A DNA stretch of 64,000 bases, from assembly GCA_963740765.1 (NCBI GenBank), contig CAVUFN010000001.1:62001-126000 (forward strand), in the 5' to 3' direction. Below the pieces are notes generated by a model that did no database searches, was not told where the DNA came from, and was given only the letters and a program-made list of their open reading frames with translations. This document shows, in pieces, positions 42,567 to 52,394 of the stretch; position 1 is the stretch's first letter, and every line of letters starts with the position of its first letter. The position numbers and the translations under genes are program-made. Origin of the DNA: DATLGB01 sp963740765. Its GTDB lineage: Bacteria > Actinomycetota > Thermoleophilia > Solirubrobacterales > Solirubrobacteraceae.

Positions 42567-43802
42567 CTATCCGGGTGATCGGTGGTGGACCCCAGCGAGC
42601 AGGAGGGCGAGGACGCCGGCGGCGCCCGCGTAGCCGACCTCGGCGCGCAGGAGCTCGTCCCCGATGGCCCCGGAGAGCATCCACGCGACGAAGCCGACCG
42701 CCGCGACGACCCAGCAGGCGGCGGCGGCGGGGGCGCGATCCCGCGCCAGCGCGGCCTGGTTGAGCGTTCCGGCCGCCAGGTGGGCGCCCATGCCGACGGC
42801 GACGAGGGCGAGGCCGGCGCGGGGGTAGGTGAACGGATCGTCGAACAGCAGGTTCATCGCCCACGGGCCGAGGACCAGCAGTCCGACCGCCACGGCGCTC
42901 GCGAACGCGGCGATGGCCAGCACGGTCACGCGGATCGCCCGGCCGAACTCGGGGTCGCCCGGCTCGAGACCGGCGAGGTGGGGGAGAAGCGAGCCCTGGA
43001 TGGCCTGGAAGAGCTGCAGGGGCGCCCGGGCGATCAGCAGCGCGTTGAAGACGAAGCCGGCGACGGCCGCGTCCGTGGCCGTGGCGTCCGCGGTCAGGAC
43101 CGCGGCGTTGATGAGCGTCTGCTCCGCGAGCATGATCACGAGCACGGCCACGGCGAACTGACCGCCGCCCTCGACGGGCGTACCGGTGGCGGGGGGCGAG
43201 GCGCGGCGGAACGCCAGGGGGACGACGATCAGCGATACGAGCGGCGCCGCGGCCATCCCGAGCGCCACGGCGACCGGCCCGTGGGCCAGCCCCACCGCGA
43301 CCGCCACTGCGAAGAGGATCCGCGACGACGCCTCGAGGAACACCAGGGCGCCGTAGAGCTCGAAGCGCTTGTGCCCCGCCAGCCACCCGCGAGCGAAGTA
43401 CGACGCGGCGTAGAACACCACGGCCAGGACGAACACGCCCCACAGCGCGTCCTCGCCGCCGAACACGCCTTCGGTGATGCGATCCCGCAGGGCCACGGCG
43501 ATCAGCAGGGCGACGCAGGCGAACGCCGCTTGCAGGCGCAGCGCCGAGCGCACCACGTCGCGCCCTGCCGCCAGGTTGCGCGACAGCAGTTGCTCGACGG
43601 GGCGGTAGATCACCGTCACCGTCACGAACAGCACCGACCACAGCAGCGAGATCCGCTTGTAGTCGACGTCGTCGAGGACGTACGACGCGACGGAGAAGTA
43701 GGCGAAGGTGACGAGACCCGTCGAGGCGAGCCCGATGCTCAGCAACCGGGCGCCGCGCCCGTAGGAGACCGCCTCGGTCCCGGCCGGCCTAGACGCGGAC
43801 AA
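42567..43802 (-). CDS. Polysaccharide flippase-like membrane protein
   Basis: The 411-residue protein has about twelve hydrophobic helices with few charged loops, the form of Wzx/MATE-type (MOP superfamily) exporters; YRPVEQLLSRNLAAGRDV and FYAASYFARGWLAGHKRFELYG are typical of the polysaccharide-transport branch. It probably moves a lipid-linked glycan or a related molecule across the membrane. The start is TTG at 43802, overlapping the upstream methyltransferase by 14 bp. It belongs to a glycan operon with the following two genes. Confidence 0.8.
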   Translation of the reverse strand: MSASRPAGTEAVSYGRGARLLSIGLASTGLVTFAYFSVASYVLDDVDYKRISLLWSVLFVTVTVIYRPVEQLLSRNLAAGRDVVRSALRLQAAFACVALLIAVALRDRITEGVFGGEDALWGVFVLAVVFYAASYFARGWLAGHKRFELYGALVFLEASSRILFAVAVAVGLAHGPVAVALGMAAAPLVSLIVVPLAFRRASPPATGTPVEGGGQFAVAVLVIMLAEQTLINAAVLTADATATDAAVAGFVFNALLIARAPLQLFQAIQGSLLPHLAGLEPGDPEFGRAIRVTVLAIAAFASAVAVGLLVLGPWAMNLLFDDPFTYPRAGLALVAVGMGAHLAAGTLNQAALARDRAPAAAACWVVAAVGFVAWMLSGAIGDELLRAEVGYAGAAGVLALLLAGVHHRSPG

Positions 43803-44427
43803 GCAGCATGGTCCACGGGAACGGCGAGCGCGCCTCGACGACGTCGCCGTGGCGCGACAGCAGCTTCACGAAGGACGCCTTGGACCAGTGGTTGAGGTGC
43901 CCGGGCGTGTTGCCCAGGTCGCGCAGGTAGGCGCCGCGGGCCATGTTGGTCAGCCGCCACACCGGCTCGCGCGGGACGGAGACGAGCAGGTGGCCGCTCG
44001 CGACCCGGGCCATCTCGGCGACCGTGTGCTCGGGATCCGGGACGTGCTCGAGGACCTCGATGGCGCTGGCGACGTCGAACTCGCCGTCGGCGAAGGGGAG
44101 GTTCTCGGCCCTCATCACCCGGTACTCGAGGTTGGGCGCGCGGCGTTGCTCCCACTCGGCCTGCAGGGTCGCGTCCTCGAGGTCGATCCCGACGACCCGG
44201 CGATCGGCGCCGAGCTGGGTCGCCCACTGATGGGTGAGCACGCCCTCGCCGCAGCCGACGTCGAGCAGCGACTTCGGCTGGGCGGCCGCGAACAGGTCAG
44301 CCAGCGCCGCCTCGAAGCCGGCCATCAGCCGCCTGACGACCGGGTTCGTCGAGCCGTACTTGTCGTACGTGTTGCCGGTGACGGTCCCCTCGGCGTCCTT
44401 CGTGACCACGGGGCTCTCGGGGCTCAC
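43789..44427 (-). CDS. SAM-dependent methyltransferase of the glycan locus
   Basis: The 212-residue protein has motif I LLDVGCGEGVLTHQWA, an acidic VVGIDLED, IEVLEHVPDPEHTV and a later LLVSVPREPVWRL, a Methyltransf_11/23-type enzyme. The N-terminus GNTYDKYGSTNPVVRRLMAGF is common in methyltransferases of polysaccharide and glycolipid loci. The GTG at 44427 overlaps the stop of the glycosyltransferase gene by 4 bp. The substrate is probably a sugar or lipid carrier of this operon. Confidence 0.85.
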   Translation of the reverse strand: MSPESPVVTKDAEGTVTGNTYDKYGSTNPVVRRLMAGFEAALADLFAAAQPKSLLDVGCGEGVLTHQWATQLGADRRVVGIDLEDATLQAEWEQRRAPNLEYRVMRAENLPFADGEFDVASAIEVLEHVPDPEHTVAEMARVASGHLLVSVPREPVWRLTNMARGAYLRDLGNTPGHLNHWSKASFVKLLSRHGDVVEARSPFPWTMLLVRV

Positions 44428-45479
44428 AGCTTCAGCGCCTCGCGCTCCTCGGTCCGCGAGCGGTGCGGGCCGGCGTGCGCGCCGGTGGTCGGCCGGTGCT
44501 CGGTGGAGGCGCCCGGCTCGTAGTGCGAGGGCTCGATGCCGAGCTCGAGCTCGACCCGGCGCACCCGTTCGAACGTGCGCTGCAGCATGATCCGCTGCCC
44601 GCTCAGCAGGTCGCCGATCACGCCGAGCGCGGCCAGCACGACCGCCGCGTTGAAGAGCACCGCGCCCAGGATCAGCGACTGCACGTGGCCGTCGCCGTCG
44701 CCCTGGACGAAGGCGACGAAGAAGCGCGTCCACACCGCGAAGGCGACGAGGCCGAGCATCAGGGCCGCGGTCATGAACACCCGCAGCGGCTCGTACATCG
44801 CGTAGATGCGGAAGATCGAGACGCCGTTGCGGCGCACGTAGCTCGACATCGACGGGAACAGCCGCGACTCGCGCAGCTTCGGATTCGTGCGGATCGGGAC
44901 GTGGTCGATCGCGACGGTCAGCTTGCCCGCCTGGATGATCGTCTCCAGCGTGTAGGTGAAGCGCGAGACGACCTGGAGGGACAGCGCAGCCTCCCGGTTG
45001 TAGGCCCGGAAGCCCGACGTCGTGTCCGGGACCGAGGTGTCCGAGGCGGCGCGCACGATCCGGGAGCCCAGCCGCTGCAGCGCCTTCTTGAGCGGCGAGA
45101 AGTGCTCGATCGTCATCACCTGGCGGTCGCCGACGACCATGTCGGCGTTCCCGGCCAGGATCGGCGCGACGAGCTTGGGGACGTCATGGCCGTTGTACTG
45201 GTTGTCGGCGTCGGTGTTGACGATGACGTCGGCGCCCAGCTTCAGCGCGGCGTCCAGGCCGGCCTGGAAGGCCGAGGCGAGCCCCTTGTTGTTCGTCAGG
45301 CGCACGATGTGATGGACGCCGTTCTCCTTCGCCACCTCGACCGTCCGGTCCGTCGACCCGTCGTCGATGACGAGCCATTCGACCGCCTCGAAGCCCTCCA
45401 GCTCGCGCGGAAGGTCGGCAAGGGTGATCGGGAGGTGCTCCTCCTCGTCCTTGCAGGGGATCTGGATGATCAGCTTCAC
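44424..45479 (-). CDS. Membrane-attached GT2 glycosyltransferase (dolichyl-phosphate-mannose-synthase-like)
   Basis: The 351-residue protein has a GT2 catalytic domain: IIQIPCKDEEEHLPITL, WLVIDDGSTDRT, and the nucleotide/metal-binding DAD in NTDADNQYNG, with RTNPKLRESRLFPSM. After residue 235 two membrane helices anchor it (VFMTAALMLGLVAFAVW and LILGAVLFNAAVVLAALGVI). It probably transfers a sugar to polyprenyl phosphate. The start is GTG; a TACCCT box lies 11 nt upstream on the minus strand. It starts the operon with the methyltransferase and flippase. Confidence 0.9.
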   Translation of the reverse strand: MKLIIQIPCKDEEEHLPITLADLPRELEGFEAVEWLVIDDGSTDRTVEVAKENGVHHIVRLTNNKGLASAFQAGLDAALKLGADVIVNTDADNQYNGHDVPKLVAPILAGNADMVVGDRQVMTIEHFSPLKKALQRLGSRIVRAASDTSVPDTTSGFRAYNREAALSLQVVSRFTYTLETIIQAGKLTVAIDHVPIRTNPKLRESRLFPSMSSYVRRNGVSIFRIYAMYEPLRVFMTAALMLGLVAFAVWTRFFVAFVQGDGDGHVQSLILGAVLFNAAVVLAALGVIGDLLSGQRIMLQRTFERVRRVELELGIEPSHYEPGASTEHRPTTGAHAGPHRSRTEEREALKL

Positions 45480-45490
45480 GGGACTGTCCG

Positions 45491-45522
45491 AGGGTACTCA
45501 GACACACGGCGGCGGTTACCCT
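45491..45522. promoter_or_regulatory. Divergent TACCCT -10 boxes of the glycan locus
   Basis: Minus strand: TACCCT (45491-45496) ends 11 nt before the GT2 GTG. Plus strand: TACCCT (45517-45522) ends 8 nt before the ATG at 45531. The two halves of the glycan locus therefore appear to be expressed from one 51-bp interval. Confidence 0.5.
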
Positions 45523-45530
45523 CCGCCGCC
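45508..45530 (+). repeat. 8-bp GC hairpin abutting the start of the membrane glycosyltransferase
   Basis: GGCGGCGG (45508-45515) pairs with CCGCCGCC (45523-45530), and the ATG begins at the next base. The 7-nt loop contains the TACCCT box. If transcription started upstream, the stem would hide the start region; a leaderless transcript would lack it. Confidence 0.55.
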
Positions 45531-46934
45531 ATGCGCCGGTGGACCCCGTTCGCGTTCATCGGCCTGTGCGTGGCCACGGTCGTCGGCACGCTGGTGTACC
45601 CGACCTATCCGAACTACGACTCGTACTACTCGCTGCTGTGGGGGCGCGAGCTGCTGCACGGGACCAAGCCGCACTTCGAGGGTTTCCGGCATCCGACGGA
45701 GCACCCGCTGGCGATCGTCGCGGGCGCGATCCTCGACCTGTTCGGCAGCTTCGCCGACCGGCTCTGGATCATCCTCATCCTGGGGACGTTCCTCGCCCTG
45801 GTGGCGGGCCTGTACCGGCTCGCCGCCAGCGCCTTCACCCCGTTGGTGGGGCTCGTGGCGGCGCTGCTGCTGCTGAGCCGCTTCGACTTCGCCTTCCTCG
45901 CCGTCCGCGGCTACATCGACATCCCGTACCTGGCGCTGGTGGTGTGGGCGGTGGCGCTGGAGGCGGAGCGGCCACGGCGCGGGTTGCCCGTGTTCGCCCT
46001 GCTCGTCCTGGCCGGGCTGATCCGGCCGGAGGGCTGGCTGCTGCTGGGCCTGTACTGGCTGTGGATGTTCCCGGGGGCGACCTGGCGGGACCGCGCGCTG
46101 TGGGCGGCCATCGCGGCGATCGCCCCGGTCGGCTGGGCGCTCACCGACCTGATCGTCACCGGTGACCCGCTGTTCTCCCTCAATTACACGAGCGACAGCG
46201 CCGAGGACCTCGGCCGCGCGAAGACGCTCAGCGAGGTGCCGGGCGCGATCCCCGGCTTCCTGGCCTCGATCGTCAAGGTGCCGGTGATGCTGGCCGGGAC
46301 GGCGGGGCTGCTGCTCGCCTTCGTCATCGCGCCGCGGCGCTCTGCGTGGCCGGCGGTGCTGCTGGCCTCCGGGATCGTCACCTTCGTCGCCATCGGGGTG
46401 GCCGGGTTGAGCGCGATCGAGCGCTACCTCGTCGTGGCCGCGCTCGGCGTCCTGGTGTTCGCGGCCGTGGCCGTGGCGGGCTGGACGCTGCTGGACAAGG
46501 GGACCCTGCGAACGGTGTGGATGGGCCTGGCCGGCGTGGCGGTCGCCTTCGTGGCGGTGCTCACGGTCCTCAATCTCGACCTGCGGCGCTTCGACAACGA
46601 GCTGTCGTTCCGCGGGCGCGCGCACGACTCGCTCCACGAGATCCTGGCCAAGGCGCCCGTGCAGCGCGCGCTGAAGTGCGGGCCGCTGACCTTGCCCAAC
46701 CACAAGCTCGTCCCCGACTCGCGCTGGGTCGCCGACCTCGACTTCGAGGACGTCCGCTCGCGCGTGAAGAACACGCAGCAGCGCAAGGGGGTCGCCCTCG
46801 TGGTCACGGGGCGCTTCGCGATCTTCAAGCAGGCGTGGACGAACGACCTCGACCCGGCACGCGTCGAGCTCCCGCCGGAGGGGATGAAGCTGATCGCGCG
46901 CTCCGCCGACTACGCCGCCTATGCGCGCTGTTAG
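45531..46934 (+). CDS. Membrane glycosyltransferase (GT39/GT87-like)
   Basis: The 467-residue protein has about ten membrane helices and a luminal-type C-terminal domain. The early loop NYDSYYSLLWGRELLHG and EGFRHPTEHPLAIV fits polyprenyl-phosphate-dependent glycosyltransferases of GT-C fold, in which the first extracytoplasmic loop carries the acidic catalytic residue; D29 or E43 are candidates. The acceptor is unknown. It overlaps the next gene by 14 bp. No Shine-Dalgarno sequence precedes the ATG. Confidence 0.78.
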   Translation: MRRWTPFAFIGLCVATVVGTLVYPTYPNYDSYYSLLWGRELLHGTKPHFEGFRHPTEHPLAIVAGAILDLFGSFADRLWIILILGTFLALVAGLYRLAASAFTPLVGLVAALLLLSRFDFAFLAVRGYIDIPYLALVVWAVALEAERPRRGLPVFALLVLAGLIRPEGWLLLGLYWLWMFPGATWRDRALWAAIAAIAPVGWALTDLIVTGDPLFSLNYTSDSAEDLGRAKTLSEVPGAIPGFLASIVKVPVMLAGTAGLLLAFVIAPRRSAWPAVLLASGIVTFVAIGVAGLSAIERYLVVAALGVLVFAAVAVAGWTLLDKGTLRTVWMGLAGVAVAFVAVLTVLNLDLRRFDNELSFRGRAHDSLHEILAKAPVQRALKCGPLTLPNHKLVPDSRWVADLDFEDVRSRVKNTQQRKGVALVVTGRFAIFKQAWTNDLDPARVELPPEGMKLIARSADYAAYARC

Positions 46935-48555
46935 GGGCTTTCCGCCGGCGCTGGGCGGGATCCTGGTCCTCGCGCTGATCCTGCGCCTGTGGGGGACCAA
47001 GACCGGGCTGCCCTACGTCTACAACGTCGACGAGGGCGCGCACTTCGTTCCGCGGGCCGTGGGGATGTTCGACCACTCCTACGACCCCGACTACTTCATC
47101 AACCCGCCGTTCATGACGTACTGGTTCCACGTCCTGTTCTGGCTGCGCTGGGGTGGCGATGAGACCCGCGCGCTGGTCGCGACCGACTCCACGGCCGTGT
47201 TCCTGTTCGCCCGGGTGTCGGTCGCGGTGCTGGCGACGGTCACGGTCGGCCTGATCGCGTGGGTGGGGACCCGGCTCTTCGACCGCCGGGTCGGGCTCGT
47301 CGCCGCCGCCCTGCTGGCCGTCGCCTTCCTGCCCGTCCACTACGCGCACTTCGCCTTGAACGACGCGGTCCTGCTGATCGGCGTCCTGGTGTCGCTGGCC
47401 GGGGCGGCCGGCGTCCTCGAGCGCGGGCACCGCCCCGACTACCTGCTGGCCGGCGCGGGCCTCGGCCTCGCGATCGCCACCAAGTACACGGCCGGGATGG
47501 TGATCGTCGCGCTGATCGCCGCTGCGGTGCTGTCCCCGCGCCCGCGGCGGGAGCAGCTCGTCGGGCTGGTCCTCGCCGGGGCGCTGACCGTCGTCGTCTT
47601 CCTCGTGCTCAACCCGTACGCGCTGCTGAGCTTCGACGAGTTCCGCAAGGGCCTCAGCGAGCAGTCCGCCGCCTCGGGCGACGACTTCGGCAAGCTCGGC
47701 CTGCCCGCCACCCGCGGCCTGACCTACTACGCGCGCACGCTGCTCTGGGGCCTCGGCGTCATCCCGGTCGTCGTCGCCGTCGCGGCCGGCCTCGGCCTGT
47801 GGGTGCGCCGCTACCGGACCGCGATGGTGCTCCTGCCCGCGCCGATCCTGTTCTTCGTCTTCATGGGCTCGCAGGACCGCTTCTTCGCGCGCTGGGCGCT
47901 GCCCGCCTACCCGTTCCTGATCCTGCTCGCCGCCTGGGGCGCGGTGGTCGCCTTCGACCGCCTGCGCCGGATCCCGGCGCCGGGTCGCGTGGCGCTCGCG
48001 GCCGTCGTCCTCGGCGCGCAGGGCTTCGTCTACGTCGTCCACAACGACGTCGTCCTGGCGCGCGCGGACACCCGCGAGGACGCCCGCAAGTGGATGGTCG
48101 AGAACATCCCGGCCGGAGCCAAGATCGTCGTCGAGCCGATCGCGCCGGACGCGTGGGGGGACCGCTGGACCAAGCGCGCCGTCTCCCACTTCCGCATCAC
48201 CCCGGAGGGCAAGAAGGTGCTGATCCGGGATCGCATCAAGCTCGAGGACTACGAGCGCACGCTGCGGCCCGACCTGATCGGCTCCTACCTGCGCGGCGGC
48301 TACTGCTGGGTCGTCACCGGCTCGATCCTGTACGGGCGGCCGCTGGTCACGCCCGACCGCGCGCCCTACGCGATCGAGTACTACCGCGCCCTGCGCCGCC
48401 AGGCGGACGTCGTCTACCGCGTGTCCCCGCTCGCGCGCGGCGCCGACGAGCCCGCCTTCTCCTTCGACGACTCCTACAACTGGCGCCCGCTCGGGTACCG
48501 GCGCCCGGGGCCGAAGGTCGTCATCTACCGCCTCCACGGCGGGCGCTGCGGATGA
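46921..48555 (+). CDS. Membrane glycosyltransferase, PMT_2 (GT39) type
   Basis: The 544-residue GT-C protein has the characteristic first loop NVDEGAHFVPRAVGMF with the DE pair, then about nine to eleven helices and a C-terminal soluble part (about 390-544) with an IPAGAKIVVEPIAP segment. Such enzymes glycosylate proteins or cell-wall glycans from a polyprenyl-phosphate sugar outside the membrane. Together with the preceding GT-C protein and the divergent GT2-flippase operon it forms one surface glycan locus. Confidence 0.82.
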   Translation: MRAVRGFPPALGGILVLALILRLWGTKTGLPYVYNVDEGAHFVPRAVGMFDHSYDPDYFINPPFMTYWFHVLFWLRWGGDETRALVATDSTAVFLFARVSVAVLATVTVGLIAWVGTRLFDRRVGLVAAALLAVAFLPVHYAHFALNDAVLLIGVLVSLAGAAGVLERGHRPDYLLAGAGLGLAIATKYTAGMVIVALIAAAVLSPRPRREQLVGLVLAGALTVVVFLVLNPYALLSFDEFRKGLSEQSAASGDDFGKLGLPATRGLTYYARTLLWGLGVIPVVVAVAAGLGLWVRRYRTAMVLLPAPILFFVFMGSQDRFFARWALPAYPFLILLAAWGAVVAFDRLRRIPAPGRVALAAVVLGAQGFVYVVHNDVVLARADTREDARKWMVENIPAGAKIVVEPIAPDAWGDRWTKRAVSHFRITPEGKKVLIRDRIKLEDYERTLRPDLIGSYLRGGYCWVVTGSILYGRPLVTPDRAPYAIEYYRALRRQADVVYRVSPLARGADEPAFSFDDSYNWRPLGYRRPGPKVVIYRLHGGRCG

Positions 48556-48611
48556 CGAAATGGGGGCCCGGCTCGGCCACCGGGGCGCCGGCGATTCGGC
48601 CTTGCCACCCC

Positions 48612-48617
48612 TAGCCT
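48612..48617 (+). promoter_or_regulatory. Probable -10 box of the riboflavin operon (TAGCCT)
   Basis: It ends 10 nt before the TTG start of ribD. The 72-bp gap is too short and lacks the conserved sequence of an FMN riboswitch. Confidence 0.45.
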
Positions 48618-48627
48618 CTGATTCGCT

Positions 48628-49746
48628 TTGACGACCAGCACAGAGACCGACTGCGTCCACCTCGCACGGGCGATCGAGATCGCCGAGCGCGGGCGCGGTG
48701 CCGTGTCGCCCAACCCGATGGTCGGCGCCGTCGTCGTCCGGGACGGCGAGGTGCTCGGGGAGGGGTACCACCGGGCGGTCGGGTCGCTGCACGCGGAGCG
48801 CGAGGCGCTCGCCGATTGCGACGGCGACACGGCGGGCGCGACGATGTACGTCTCCCTCGAGCCATGCGCTCATCAGGGCCGCACGCCGCCCTGCACCGAG
48901 GCGGTCGTCGAGGCCGGGATCGCCCGCGTCGTGATCGCCAGCGACGACCCCAGCGAGCATGCGAACGGGCGGGGTCTGGGCATCCTGCGCGATGAAGGCA
49001 TCGAGGTCGTCATGGCCGACGGCGCGCTGGCCGCGCGGGCGCGCCTGCTCAACCAGCCGTTCCGCAAGCACGCGCGCACCGGGCGGCCCCATGTGCTCTT
49101 CAAGTCGGCGATGACGCTCGACGGCAAGGTCGCCACGCACACGGGCGACTCCAAGTGGATCTCCGGTGAGGCCTCGCGAGCTCGCTCGCACCAGTGGCGG
49201 GCCGAGCGCGACGCAATCGTCGTCGGCATCGGCACCGCGCTGTCCGACGACCCGCAGCTGACCGCGCGGGGCGACGCCGCCGCGCGCCAGCCGCGCCGGG
49301 TCGTGTTCGACTCCGAAGGCCGCCTGCCGCTGGACTCCCAGCTCGTGCGCGGGGCCGGCACGGTCCCGCTCACCGTCGTCGTCGGCCGCGCCGCGCCCCG
49401 GACCGCGACGGACGCGCTGGAGATCGCGGGCGCCGACGTGATCGTCGCCACGGGCGAGCACGAGCCCGCCCGGGTGCGCTCGGCCCTCGATCAGCTCGGC
49501 GCCTCGGGCATCACCTCCCTCCTGCTGGAGGGCGGCCCGCGCCTGGCCGGCGCCTTCCTCGACGCGGGGGAGATCGACCAGCTGGCGCTCTTCATCGCGC
49601 CCGTGCTGCTCGGCGGCTCCGCGGCGCGCGACCCGCTGGAGGGCGAGGGCGTCGAGCGCATCGCGGAGGCTGTGCGCGCGCTCACCCTCGAGACCGAGCA
49701 GGTCGGCGACGATGTCCTCATCAGCGCACGCGTCCGGGAGTGGTGA
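48628..49746 (+). CDS. ribD: Bifunctional riboflavin deaminase/reductase
   Basis: The 372-residue protein has an N-terminal zinc deaminase domain (HAEREAL and PCAHQGRTPPC, residues about 1-145) and a C-terminal reductase domain (about 150-372: VLFKSAMTLDGKVATHTGDSKWISG, GIGTALSDDPQLTAR and LLLEGGPRLAGAFL). It does two successive steps from the GTP cyclohydrolase product. The frame opens at a TTG, which seems to be the true start since no ATG/GTG precedes the domain. It heads ribD-ribE-ribBA-ribH. Confidence 0.95.
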   Translation: MTTSTETDCVHLARAIEIAERGRGAVSPNPMVGAVVVRDGEVLGEGYHRAVGSLHAEREALADCDGDTAGATMYVSLEPCAHQGRTPPCTEAVVEAGIARVVIASDDPSEHANGRGLGILRDEGIEVVMADGALAARARLLNQPFRKHARTGRPHVLFKSAMTLDGKVATHTGDSKWISGEASRARSHQWRAERDAIVVGIGTALSDDPQLTARGDAAARQPRRVVFDSEGRLPLDSQLVRGAGTVPLTVVVGRAAPRTATDALEIAGADVIVATGEHEPARVRSALDQLGASGITSLLLEGGPRLAGAFLDAGEIDQLALFIAPVLLGGSAARDPLEGEGVERIAEAVRALTLETEQVGDDVLISARVREW

Positions 49747-50320
49747 TGTTCACAGGGCTGGTCATGGATCTGGGGGAGGTCGGCGCGGTCGAGCAGACCG
49801 CTGACGGCGTCCGCCTGCGCGTGCGCACCGTGCTGACGTCCGAGGTCTCGCCGGGCGACTCCGTGGCCATCAACGGCGTGTGCCTGACCGCGACGGAGGT
49901 CGTCGACGGCGGCTTCTCCGCTGACGTGATGCACGAGACGCTCGACCGGTCCTCGCTCGGCGCGGCCGGCGAGGGCGCCCGCGTCAACGTCGAGCTGCCC
50001 CTGCGGCCCACCGATCGGCTCGGCGGCCACGTCGTCCAGGGCCACGTCGACGCCGTCGGCCGGGTGGCGCGGGTCGAGGTGGACGGCTTCGCGCGCCGGG
50101 TCCGGATCGAGGCCGACGACCTGCGCTACATCGTCGAGAAGGGCTCGGTGGCGATCGACGGCGTTTCGCTCACCGTCGCGTCGCTCGACGAAGGAGGCTT
50201 CGAGGTCTCCCTGATCCCCGAGACACTGGAACGCACCAACCTCGGCGCAGCCGAGCCCGGGACCGTCGTCAACCTGGAGTGGGACGTGCTCGCCAAGTAC
50301 GTGGAAAGGCTGGTGTCGAA

Positions 50321-50324
<4 letters not shown>
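49746..50324 (+). CDS. ribE: Riboflavin synthase alpha chain
   Basis: The 192-residue protein consists of two similar lumazine-binding barrels, each beginning with a sequence like MFTGLVMDLGEV / GGHVVQGHVDAVGRV and including INGVCLTAT / IDGVSLTVA. It dismutates two lumazines to riboflavin. The ATG shares one base with the ribD stop and the TGA overlaps the GTG of ribBA. Confidence 0.96.
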
Positions 50325-51581
<1,257 letters not shown>

Positions 51582-51589
<8 letters not shown>

Positions 51590-52025
51590 CGGGGTGTCCG
51601 GGGCGGGGCGCCCACGCCGGTACGCCCTCGTCGTCGCCCGCTTCTACGAGGAGCTCGCCGAGCGCCTCGAGCGCGGGGCCCGGGGCGCCCTGGACGGGGA
51701 GTGCGACGTCTTCGACGTCCCCGGCGCCTTCGAGCTCCCCATTGCCGCCAAGCTGTGCGCGGAATCGGGGAGGTACGACGGCATCGTCTGCCTCGGCGCC
51801 GTGATCCGCGGCGAGACCGACCACTACGACTACGTCTGCGGCGAGGCTGCCCGCGGGATCGGCCAGGTTGCGCTGGACTCCGGCGTTCCCTGCGGGTTCG
51901 GCGTGCTGACGGTGGACGACTACGAGCAGGCCCTCGCCCGGTCCGGCGAGGGCAAGCGCGACTCGGGCGCGCATGCGGCCGAGGCCGTGCTCGCCGTTGG
52001 CCGCATCCGGGCTGCGCTCTCCTAG
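51582..52025 (+). CDS. ribH: 6,7-dimethyl-8-ribityllumazine synthase
   Basis: The 147-residue protein condenses the two RibBA/RibD products. It contains VVARFYEELAERL, VPGAFELPIAAK, LGAVIRGETDHYDYVCGEAARGI and VLTVDDYEQAL; the usual TxEQA is here DDYEQA. Length is slightly below the usual 155 residues. It completes the riboflavin operon and its last 4 bp overlap the convergent DoxX-like gene. Confidence 0.95.
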
Positions 52026-52381
52026 CGCTTGCCCGCGGCCAGCGCCCAGGCGATGAAGAGGATCTGGATCGGCAGGCGCGCGTACAGCGCGGCCTTGGGG
52101 ACGTCCCTGAACTTGTCGGGCCGGGCGGCCATGTAGCAGTTGGCCGGGAAGACGCCGAGCATCGTCGCCGTCTCGAAGTACCCGCCGGCGCGGCGGACCT
52201 TGGGATCGGCGTGCATCAGCGCGGCGCCGCCGGCCAGCTCGGCCACGCCGGACGCGTAGACCAGCCCGCGGTGCCACGGGATCCAGGGCGGCATGATGCG
52301 CTCGTAGGTCCGCGGGATGATGAAGTGCATGACGCCGGCGAAGACGTAGAACGGCCCGGCGGCGGCGAGGAGGCGGCGCAT
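52022..52381 (-). CDS. DoxX-like small membrane protein
   Basis: The 119-residue protein has four hydrophobic helices (YVFAGVMHFIIP, GLVYASGVAELAGGAALM, ETATMLGVFPANCYMAA, ARLPIQILFIAWALA) and the motif AGVMHFIIPRTYERIMPPWIP of DoxX/YphA-type membrane proteins. The role is uncertain. The ATG follows a TAGGGT hexamer by 7 nt; this box overlaps the stop codon of the kinase gene upstream. Confidence 0.82.
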   Translation of the reverse strand: MRRLLAAAGPFYVFAGVMHFIIPRTYERIMPPWIPWHRGLVYASGVAELAGGAALMHADPKVRRAGGYFETATMLGVFPANCYMAARPDKFRDVPKAALYARLPIQILFIAWALAAGKR

Positions 52382-52388
52382 CGCGGCG

Positions 52389-52394
52389 ACCCTA
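52389..52394 (-). promoter_or_regulatory. Leaderless -10 box of the DoxX-like gene (TAGGGT)
   Basis: Read on the minus strand it is followed by 7 nt and the ATG at 52381. The TAG is also the kinase stop codon, so part of the match is forced. Confidence 0.4.

Noticed and set aside
48556..48627. FMN riboswitch before ribD
   Set aside because: The gap is only 72 bp and lacks the conserved multi-stem sequence; a TAGCCT promoter box fits instead.
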